Source: Leucogyrophana mollusca (Eukaryota > Basidiomycota > Agaricomycetes > Boletales). From it: 64,000 nucleotides of DNA. The position numbers were made by a program, and so were the translations under genes. The notes beneath the pieces were generated by a model. The model was not told the origin of the DNA. It saw only the letters and a program-made list of their open reading frames with translations, and ran no database searches. The stretch is from contig MU266373.1 of the NCBI GenBank assembly GCA_021014945.1, positions 89,253-153,252 on the forward strand, given 5' to 3'. Shown here piece after piece: positions 55,454-64,000 of this stretch. Each line of letters starts with the position of its first letter. Position 1 is the first letter of the stretch.

Positions 55454-57584
55454 ATGGCATCCGCGTCCGGCTCGCAGCCTCCCGCTCTTTTCAGTGCAGC
55501 CCGGATAACAACGCTCTTCGGGTCGGTCTTAGTTGCTCTGAGCTCTGGAACCAATTATGTGTGTAATATCGAAGTCTACTGTTTTGTTGCTGCTGCTGAC
55601 CGCGTACTTCAGATCTACTCTGGTGAGACATTACGGATATCACACTGAGCATCGATATCTGATACTGTAATTCTGCGAAGCCTATGCGCCCCAACTTGGT
55701 GCACGGCTTCACGTATCGCACACTCAGTTAAATGTTATAGGTCTTGCGGGAAACGGTATGTCTCATGACCCCTCACAATTTCGAAATCTTGCTAGAGTGT
55801 GCTCCAGTGGGGGTCTACAGCAGCGGACCAGTTTGGGGCCGCATAGTGGATGCCAAGGGGCCCCGAATCCCCCTTATTGGCGCTTTTATCTGCTTGCTCC
55901 TCGGGTATTTTGGAATCAGGCGTATATTCGACAACGGAGCCGACCCCACGATCTCCTTCGTCAGTCTCGCAGTGCTGATTATTTGCAGCTTTATGACGGG
56001 GCTAGGTGGAAATGCCGGACTGGCTGCTGCAGTTAACACCACTGCGAAGAGTTTTCCGGACACTGCGGTGCGTTCTGAGGTCCGCGTACCAAGCCCATGT
56101 TCTTATCCTCTGCAGCGTGCAACCACGACAGGATTAGTCTTGTCAGGCTTTGGCCTGTCCGCTTTTTATTTCTCGGCTATTGCCCACACTGCTTTTCCTG
56201 GGGACACCTCTGCTTTTCTGCTTGTTTTGTCCCTCGGAACCGCCATTCCGATGCTCGTCGGACTCTTAATCGTCCGACCAGTACCAATGCCCTCTAAACA
56301 GTCCATCGATGGCATGGAGGGCGGTTATTCAAACGCAGGCTACTCTCACGTGCCCGATGCACCTCATTCCAATGTTTTCTTGGGTGAGAATGGTAGCCAC
56401 ACTGCCTTGTTGGGACATGGACCAGCTCTGCATGAACAAGAATCGTCCGTGGCCACCACTTATCACGTGCCCCAGGCGTCGAATGCTGTCGAAATGAGCC
56501 CCTCCCGCGATTCACTCGATCGACGCCACTCTCATAGTTCTGCGCCCAGACGAAGCTTTAGTCGTGCTGGGAGACTATTGGACGGTTCACCGAACATATA
56601 TGGGAAACGACTCTGGCTTACTCCCGATTTCTATGTCATATTTGCCATCATGGCGCTATGTACGTTCTTCTCAGAGGACTCTGATCCACCACTAACAACC
56701 CGCCCCGGTGCACAGTGAGCGGAACAGGGATTATGTGTGCGTATATTATCAGGTCCAATGGTTTTTCGCTATGACTCAGCGAAAACGTCAGATATTAACA
56801 ATGTCGGATCTATATCTCAGGCTCTCTATGCCAAGGGTAATCCGTCGTATGATGAATTGGAGGCATCCCGCTGGCAAGCCACCCAGGTTTCTATCCTCTC
56901 TGTTGGAAACTGTGCGGGGCGCATATTGATAGGTAGTTCAACTAATCGTCCATCTGCAATCTAGTCTGACCAAAAGGACCAGGCATCATCTCCGATTTTG
57001 CCCGCGTTCGACTTCACCTCCCCCGGGCCTACTGTCTCTGTATCGTCTCAACTTTATTCATCATCTCACAGATCGCGGCTATTAATGTCTACGATGTTGC
57101 CTATTTATGGAGAGCAAGTGGCTTACTGGGTGTGGCATACGGTAGCCTCTTTGGAATATGTCCCACCATAATCATCGAATGGTTTGGTTTGGGTGAGTAA
57201 TACGCATTCGTTTCTGATTCAAAGCGCTGTCATTAATTCGCGATAGCCCATCTCTCGGAAAACTGGGGTTACGCATCGCTTTCACCACTTGTGGGCGGAA
57301 ACCTATTTTCCCTCATGTTTGGACGCAACCTCGATGCTCATGCCCCGAGCGACGACACACATAGTTTGCTACAAGCAAGAGAGCTGCCTTCGACTCACCA
57401 GTGCTTCGACGGCCGCGAATGTTACGTTACCAGCCTCAATATTACAATAGCTGCCTGTACGTTCGCTTTAGCTCTCAGCGCGTATGCTGGATGGAGGGAC
57501 CAACAGAAGGGGCGCGAGGCCCTCACTGCCGCCGTGAAGAATAGGACAAACGAAGTAGTTTGGGAGGAGGAAGACGAAGAGTAG
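55454..57584 (+). CDS. Major facilitator transporter, nodulin-like family
   Basis: This is a twelve-helix membrane transporter; the substrate is unknown, with monocarboxylate/nodulin-like relatives. ATG 55454 gives MASASGSQPPALFSAARITT and GSVLVALSSGTNYV. Short exons then read FSAYAPQLGARLHVSHTQLN and VIGLAGN, and VGVYSSGPVWGRIVDAKGPR is the family motif at the end of helix 2. Further exons give helices FICLLLGYFGI and FMTGLGGNAGLAAAVNTTAK, TTGLVLSGFGLSAFYFSAIA, then a long Ser/His-rich cytosolic loop (about 130 residues). The second half has LLSGTGIMYINNVGSISQAL, SVGNCAGRILIG, YLWRASGLLGVAYGSLFG and NWGYASLSPLVGGNLFSLMFG. The end is VVWEEEDEE and TAG 57582-57584. Intact by motif; the long middle loop is normal for the fungal members. 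Confidence 0.88.
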
Positions 57585-57911
57585 AAGTAAATGGTTCGAT
57601 ACCCCATTGCTATCCTGGACTTGATCATAGATTTTCGTCCTACTTTTTTATGCATGATAATTAGCGGATAGCCTCTTCAGGAAGACCATATATAAGGAAG
57701 ACAGCCGCCCCTCCTGAACAATCTTAGCAGACGCCATCGCTAACGCTGAGTCACTGAAATAAGGGGCGGTGTCACAGAAACGCGTGACAAGGCGCGTAAT
57801 GAGCTGTGACGAGTCGTGACTCCCGCTCCCAGCCTGTGCCGCTCCCGACAAACCCCAGTGTTGCAGTCGCCATTGTGCTCCTTGTCCCAAACCACCTCAA
57901 AGACCTTCACT
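57585..57911. other. Intergenic region upstream of RFC1
   Basis: About 330 bp holding the MFS 3' flank and the RFC1 promoter. The minus-strand frames here are not supported. Confidence 0.3.
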
Positions 57912-60900
57912 ATGGCTCCGAAACCTGCTGCGAAACCAGTGGCGTCTGGCAAAGACATCCGGGCATTTTTCGGAAATGCACCCACTGGCAGCAGTCAGAC
58001 TGGTCCCAGTCAAAACCGCGTACGTATACAATTCTTTACATTGTCTTGAGGAGGTCATCGACCGGGCGCGTGTTTACTCTCACCAGGCGCTGAAAGGAGC
58101 CAATAAATCAGAGGCCATCGAAATCAGTACGCTTTATTCACGCACCTACCAATGAAACAGGTACTGACTCCCTTATTCTGCAAAGGTGACGAGGACTCTG
58201 TGTATGTAGATCAGGTTCCAATGCATTTGCACGGCCCTCTCACGCCTCTTGCTACTTCAGAACGCCAACAGTGAAGGTTACTTCGTAAGTCGTCTACTTT
58301 ATTCAAACTGCATTCTAACGCGAAGATCGTGTCCAGCTCACCCACGAGACCCAAAGCGCCGCCGAAGGAGACAGTGAGTTCCACCCTATACTATAGCGCA
58401 ATCCATAGTCCAATATCCTTGAACTCACCGCATAGACCAAATCGCTATCAAAGTCTGAGCGTGCCATGATCATGGACAGTGACGAAGACACAGAGCCCCA
58501 ACTAACATCGAAGGCAAAGCCTCCTCGAACGTTGAAACGAAAGAAGCCAGCCGTCATCTCATCTAGCGATGAAGACGATGTCCCTGCCAAGGCCCCACCA
58601 CCGAAAAAGAAGGCTGCGGTGGCGTCATCGTCTTCCGCTAAGCCCTCTGCGAAACTGGCCAACCGCTCCACAGGTAGTCCTAATGCCAAGGCAACATCGA
58701 GACCGACAGCCGCACCCAAAGCTAATGGTAATGGCAAAGCACCTGCGAAGAGGAAAGGTAAGGACGACGAGTTCGTGGTGAACACAGACGAGGAGGAAGA
58801 AGAGGAAGAGGAAGAGGAAGAAGACGAGGAAGAAGACGAGGAAGATTTTGCACCAAAGAGGAGCAAGGCTAAAGCATCAACGAGAGCCAAGGCATCGCCA
58901 AAGAAACCTACCACGAAGAAAGAGATTGGTACGAAGGCCTCTGAGAAGCCAAAAGTTAAAGACGACGAACCAAAGAAAGATGTGTCAGCCAAGCCATTCA
59001 AGTGCGTTGTGCGCAGCATTTAACGCAATCAGCCATCTAACGTTTCATATGTAGCTGGGCTGCTGCGAAAGCAGCAAAGCTCGCTGGGCCAATAGCTCCC
59101 GGATCGAAGGAGGTACCGGAGCCAAAGTCGCCGGACTGTCTCATGGGCCTCGCCTTCGTATTCACAGGTGAACTCAGTAGCTTCTCCAGAGATGAAGCTA
59201 TGGATCTGGCGAAGCGTTTCGGGGGGTAGGCTTCTCTCCATATCCGCAGCTGGGGGCGTGATACTACTTACAATCGCACAGCCGTGTTACTGGACAACCA
59301 TCATCGAAAACGTCGTATGTCGTGCTCGGAGACAACGCTGGGCCGAGTAAAATCGCCGCTATCAAGAAGCATGGCCTGAAGACACTATCCGAAGACGAAT
59401 TTTTGAACCTGATCGCCACCCGTGAAGGGCCTGGGGGCCCAGGAGGTGCCGGTCTCGATGAGAAGACGAAGAAGAAGATGGCAAAAGATCAAGAAGCCAT
59501 CCGGCAGGCAGCAAAGGAGCTCGAACGTAGAGAGAAACAAACCATGAAGGACAACGCAAGTAAAGTCGGAGGGTTTGTGATTTTTCCTTGATTATGGATA
59601 CAAGAGCACTCAAACTCGCCTTCTGCCAGGTCCAAGGCAATCGATATGTCATCCCAGCTATGGACGACAAGATATGCTCCTCAGTCACTGAAGGAAATTT
59701 GTGGCAACAAAGGGCAGGTTGAGAAACTTCAACTCTGGCTGCACGATTGGTGAGTGGGCTGAACTGGCGCACCCTTTGACGTTCTTTATCCCTTGCTTCC
59801 AGGTCTAATAACCTGAAGTCTGAGTTTAAGAAGCCAGGAAAGAGCGGGATGAACATATTCCGAGCGGTGATGATCACAGGCCCACCAGGGATAGGGAAAA
59901 CGACCAGTGCCCATCTTTGTGCAAAGCTGGAAGGTTTTACGCCTATCGAATTGAATGCCAGCGACGCAAGAAGTAAAAAACTAGTCGAGGTGCGTTGTCT
60001 CGACCTTATGTTGTCAGGCTCTCATTCCTAAGTCCCAATAGAACGGCATGAACATCAACAACACGTCTCTGGATGGTTGGATGGGTGGTGAAGGCGTGCG
60101 TTCATTCCGGCCATGGTCAAGCTCCTCAGATCCGTACCTGACTCACCCTCCTAGAGCACCAACGCCGCTGGGGTCACAATTACTGACAAGACATGTCTTA
60201 TCATGGATGAGGTCGATGGTATGTCGGCTGGGGACAGAGGTGGAGTAGGTGCCCTCAATGCACTTATCAAGAAGAGCAAAGTATGTCTCTCGGCTCGTGT
60301 AGCTGTTTCGTACACTCATCACACTTCAGGTCCCCATCATTTGCATCGCTAACGATCGAGGGGCTCTGAAGCTTAAGCCCCTTTTAGCTAATACATACAA
60401 TCTCATATTCAAAAGGTGATCACCGTCCTTATTCTTCAAGGTCCCAGCGATTGATCTCTTTGTAGACCAGATGCAACAGCAGTTCGTTCGAGGATAATGA
60501 CCATTGCGTTCAAGTAAATAAGCTTCTTCTTCGCTTTTCTGGCAGATCCTGATTGCTCCCAGGGAGCAAATGAAAATACCCGCGAACGTTGTCGATCAAC
60601 TCGTCACTGGCGCCCAGTCAGACATCCGCCAGGTCCTTAACATGCTTTCGACGTGGAGGCTGTCGAGCGACACTATGTCGTTTGACGAGGGCAAGAACCT
60701 GTACGTGCCCTTCTCCGTTTGCTCATCTAACACACTGAACATTTGGAATACAGGGCCAAGATCAATGAGAAGTACACTATCATGAGTCCGTTTGATGTCA
60801 CATATAAGATATTGGGTCCCTATATGTTTGCACAAACCGCCCGGGAGACGCTTGGCGACAAGATGGAGCTATATTTCCATGATCATTCGTTCGTTCCATT

Positions 60901-62055
60901 GTTCATCCAGGTGTGTTGTGTCCTAGCCCCTGCCGAGCTGCGTGGGCGGCTTCTGATGTTGTGTGGAATAGGAGAACTATTTGAAAACCCAGCCCGTCAA
61001 AGTGAGACATCTCGAAGGGCCGCCGAAAATCCTAAAGCAGCTCGAGCTTATGGATCAAGCGGCATCGTCCATTTCTGACGGCGATCTCGTAGATGCGTTG
61101 ATTCACGGGTAAGGATCTAGTGCTGGAGGTTAGAGTGCAGTCGTTTGATATATGATGCAGCCCCGAGCAGCATTGGTCGCTGATGCCACTTCATGCTATC
61201 TGTTCAACTGTACGACCAGCCTCGTTTTTGTTCGGCGCTGGTGGTGGATATGGCAGCCCCAACCCAATGACTTTCCCTCAGTACGTAATGTCTCTTTCGT
61301 CTTTCGTGCTGTTCTTGAGCAGGCGGTCGTCAGATGGCTCGGTCAAAATTCAAAGCAAAACAAGCTGGGCCGGCAGCTTGGGGACGTTCAAATACGAATG
61401 CGGCTCAAGGTATCTGGCGACAAAACTGAGATCCGCCAATCGTATATTCCTGCACTGTTCCCTCATATCATAAAGCCTCTTGTGGATGATGGAGCGGTAA
61501 GATATGTATGAAAACTGTCAATTGCCCGGTCGCTAATCCATCTCGCAGAGCGCTGTCGACAAGGTCATTGAACACATGGACGAATACTTCCTCTCGCGTG
61601 AGGACTGGGATACTATTGTCGAGCTAGGTGTAGATCAGAACAAGGATGACCTAGTGCTGAAGAAGATCAACGCTTCAACGAAGGCATCGTTGACCAAGAA
61701 GTTCGTAACTCATCTTCTTTATGGACGTTATTGATTGATTCGCTCAGGTACAACTCGACCGAGCACCCGATACCATTCCATAAAGCACAAGATCTGGGGA
61801 AAGCGCCGAAAAAGCTGGCAGGTGGTCCCGCCCCTGACCTCGAGGAAGCTTTTGATGTCAGTATTCCCGTATCTCGCTCGTGTGTTGATCTAATATGATT
61901 CCCTTCCCCAGTTCGATGAAGAGGTTCTTGATGCTTCTGACGACGAGAAGAAGGTGGCCGATGACGACCTTGACGGAGACAAATTGATCATGAAGCCCAA
62001 GAAGAAAGGAAAGACGGTCACGCAGCCGAAAGGCAAGGGGAAGAAATTCTTGTAA
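57912..62055 (+). CDS. RFC1: Replication factor C subunit 1 (clamp-loader large subunit)
   Basis: RFC1 is the largest subunit of the clamp loader that opens PCNA onto primed DNA. ATG 57912 gives [20 protein letters not shown], a PCNA-interacting-like QxxIxxFF-type start. A long Lys/Ser/Pro-rich region with an acidic run (near 58790-58855) follows, then a BRCT domain ([20 protein letters not shown], ... [20 protein letters not shown]). The AAA+ core has [40 protein letters not shown] (Walker A), [29 protein letters not shown] (Walker B) and [29 protein letters not shown] and a carboxy collar with [34 protein letters not shown] and [12 protein letters not shown] follow. It ends in a Lys-rich tail and TAA 62053-62055. 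At least twelve introns; about 950 residues. All catalytic motifs are present. Confidence 0.94.
58790..58855 (+). repeat. GAG/GAA-rich coding repeat (poly-Glu) in RFC1
   Basis: The stretch encodes almost only Glu and Asp, about twenty acidic residues in a row. It produces long Ser-rich open frames on the opposite strand that are artefacts. Confidence 0.9.
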
Positions 62056-62239
62056 TCTACTTCCCCTTCGTGTTTGATTATTTTTTTGTTACCTCGAATA
62101 TTTTTCGTGATGAGACTGACATCCTCTGTTGGAAATGCTGTGCATTCACTCAAGAACCAAGCTGTTTTCGACTTGAGCGCCACCGGATTCACCTCCATCT
62201 CACACTGCACAGTGACACAACCAAGCCATCGAAAACCTG
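62056..62239. other. Short intergenic region RFC1 - RNase H
   Basis: Both genes point the same way, with 184 bp between stop and start. No other feature is seen. Confidence 0.3.
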
Positions 62240-63068
62240 ATGACGGGCAACGAATATCATTTTGAGCTTGGAGAATCCTGTAAACAGGGTATCTGCGATC
62301 GCAAAATGATCTTCTGCAATCTTCATCAGTCAGATTATCACCGCGATGATCCCAAGGATCATGTCACAGAATGCCCGACGTGCTCGAGGTTCCGCGTCGT
62401 CTGCCTAGACTGCGACAAACAACAGAACATCCATCAATACCGCCTTGTGTATGTAGATGGATCCTGCTTAGGAAACGGTCGAGCAGGAGCGAGATCTGGG
62501 ATAGGGGTAGCGATGGGTGTGCACGGAGAAAACATGGATCAATGGTCCATACCGATAGACGACAACGTGGATCCTTTCGAGCAAAGGAATAACACTCGCG
62601 CCGAAATTCTAGCTGTTCTTACAGGAATTCAGAAGCTTGGTGAAGACACACGGGCGTCCGCCGCCAGTGAGCAAGCGTATCATCGGTGCCCCTGCGTTAA
62701 TGGCAATGATTCACCCCTCCGCTGGGTCATTGCAACCGACTCAGACTTTGTCATGAAAGGCATGACGGAATGGATGCCTGCGTGGAAGGTATACATCCCA
62801 TTTATTGCCCTTCTCTCACTAATTGGAAGGTACCCAGCAATCGGCCGCCGGCGCTGAGGACAAGCCTGGGGTCCCATGCTGCGAAACAATCTTTGAGCTC
62901 TTCCAAAAAGTTGACAAAGAAATGACGTTCTGGGAACGTGAACTCGGCGTTGAAATAGGTTTCTGGTGCATCAGCCGGGATTTCAATGAGCTGGCCGACT
63001 CGCTCGCCAAACGTGGGGCTCGCGCTGCGTCTGCAGCCACATCTATCTCTTCGGGCTGGGCCGAATAG
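62240..63068 (+). CDS. RNase H-fold protein with Cys/His-rich N-terminal region
   Basis: The protein has two exons (62240-62788 and 62838-63068). The 49-nt intron GTATAC..ACCCAG is phase 0, and the spliced product is 259 residues. The N-terminal ~60 residues carry cysteines at about 14, 19, 26, 45, 48, 55 and 58 plus several His (CPTCSRFRVVCLDCDKQ), suggesting one or two zinc sites. The catalytic fold follows: YVDGSCLGNG (Asp 73), NNTRAEILAVLTGI (Glu 122), VIATDSDFVMKG (Asp 167) and ISRDFNELADSLAKRGA (Asp 237). These match the four acidic residues of RNase H1, which cleaves RNA in RNA-DNA hybrids. Nearby repetitive elements could also donate an RNase H, but no reverse transcriptase is present, so a host gene is more likely. 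The spliced frame is needed to reach the last Asp. Confidence 0.85.
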
Positions 63069-64000
63069 GAATCGTAGTGAGGACTGTCCTCAGGCGAGTG
63101 CATAGACAGTGGCGGCTGCACTTGGCCGCAATTTCCATTTGTTGCTGAAATACGGGCTCCAATAGACCTTTCGCAGCGACGAAACAAGGTCGCTGCCGTT
63201 TTTGACTCAAAGAGACTCAAAGAGTCTGGTGTGTGGTGTCCAAAATTTCCAAGATAGCCCGAGTCGCTCCCATCCTTGAATATTGAATTACTGTATTACT
63301 ACATGATCGAAGCAAGACGAAGCACTGTAGAATATGGGGTCTCTTTCCCCCCATCGTTTATCCGCCCAGTACCTAAAAGCATGGCCAATTGACGGAAGTG
63401 ACAATTTCTCTGCATCGTGGCGCACTGGTACCAAACAGTAATCACGCAATTCCGGTGAAACGGGTTTTTGGATGCAGAGCACATCGCGTCTTGCCTTCCT
63501 CAAACCAGGTGGATTTTTTATCACACGAGTGACGATTACCATGCTATCAGCACCACTCCAGGATTCGTTATTTTGCGTGCATGTGAGTCATATTTGACCT
63601 GATCGCAGTTAGTCTGCAAACCTGCGTAACCTGACATATCTCACAGTACCCAAGGGGATATCGAGTGGCAATTAAAACTCTTATAACATCGTGAACGCGC
63701 CGACAGCATCAGGAAATCCGTGAGGTTATGATTATCCCTTAGCTAGGCTTATCTATGCCAGCAGCCCCACCAGAAATATCATTCTGATAAACCAACCGGT
63801 CAGTGGAGCTATTTTCCGCCAGCCATTATGAAATCCCAAAACATCCATCTGGATTACAACCAAATAAACTAAGCGTAATTTAGATATGACTTGTTAAGGA
63901 CATTACTGAAAGAGGTTGTTTGCCAGGCCCACCAAACGTTAGCTTCAATTACATTGGCCGCTGGGGCTGGGTGCGTCAACCAGGCCTTCATGGCTGGGAG
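63069..64000. other. Right-end region with one possible minus-strand exon
   Basis: A minus frame from ATG 63542 to 63288 (84 codons, with RKARRDVLCIQKPVSPELR and GHAFRYWADKRWGERD) has coding-like composition but no family match, and a GTG-type donor could extend it. I could not join it to other exons. The last 400 bp show no supported feature. Confidence 0.25.

Noticed and set aside
58315..59019. Long minus-strand Ser-rich ORF
   Set aside because: Antisense shadow of the poly-Glu/Lys region of RFC1.

Overview
The window is a piece of a filamentous basidiomycete genome, most likely a mushroom-forming Agaricomycete. Nearly every gene is broken by many introns of about 49-65 nt with GT..AG ends and a CTNA-like branch site. 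Intergenic gaps are short and genes lie on both strands. Several predicted proteins belong to families I know mainly from Agaricomycetes: a C2-like domain joined to HET, a DUF6533-type membrane protein, a four-helix membrane glycoprotein and GPI-anchored Cys-rich proteins. I see no rRNA, convincing tRNA, CRISPR array or autonomous transposon.

Layout. 1-4 kb: EMC1 (minus, cut by the window edge), a PP6-type phosphatase, and 3-ketodihydrosphingosine reductase (TSC10/KDSR). 4.4-7.2 kb: a HET-domain gene whose upstream exons encode a C2-like module and splice in frame onto HET. 8.0-17.0 kb: a short-chain dehydrogenase and a large ABCC transporter. 17.4-24.4 kb: DPM3, two uncharacterised membrane proteins (one apparently lacking its 5' end), cyclin C (SSN8) and a GPI-anchored Cys-rich protein. 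24.9-31.9 kb: the giant 60S biogenesis factor URB1/NPA1. 32.6-35.7 kb: a mitochondrial PPR protein divergent from thymidylate synthase. 35.5-43.0 kb: a tandem segmental duplication. A membrane-glycoprotein gene plus the 3' end of thymidylate synthase is present twice, and the second copy sits between two inverted copies of a ~430-bp repeat. 43.4-64 kb: a small secreted Cys-rich protein, a SAMHD1-type dNTPase, a conserved protein of unknown function, a cytochrome P450, TCF25/RQC1, a nodulin-like MFS transporter, RFC1 and an RNase H.

Most genes are housekeeping: secretory pathway (EMC1, DPM3, KDSR), ribosome biogenesis and quality control (URB1, TCF25), transcription (cyclin C) and DNA replication (thymidylate synthase, SAMHD1, RFC1, RNase H). 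There is no operon-like unit. The accessory or fast-evolving parts are the C2-HET gene, the P450/ABC/SDR genes, the secreted proteins and the duplicated block. The two strongest points for follow-up are the C2-HET fusion, supported by three phase-compatible introns, and the duplicated block framed by inverted repeats, whose breakpoint leaves a dead 3' fragment of thymidylate synthase. All gene models are from reading alone; exon ends not stated explicitly are approximate.
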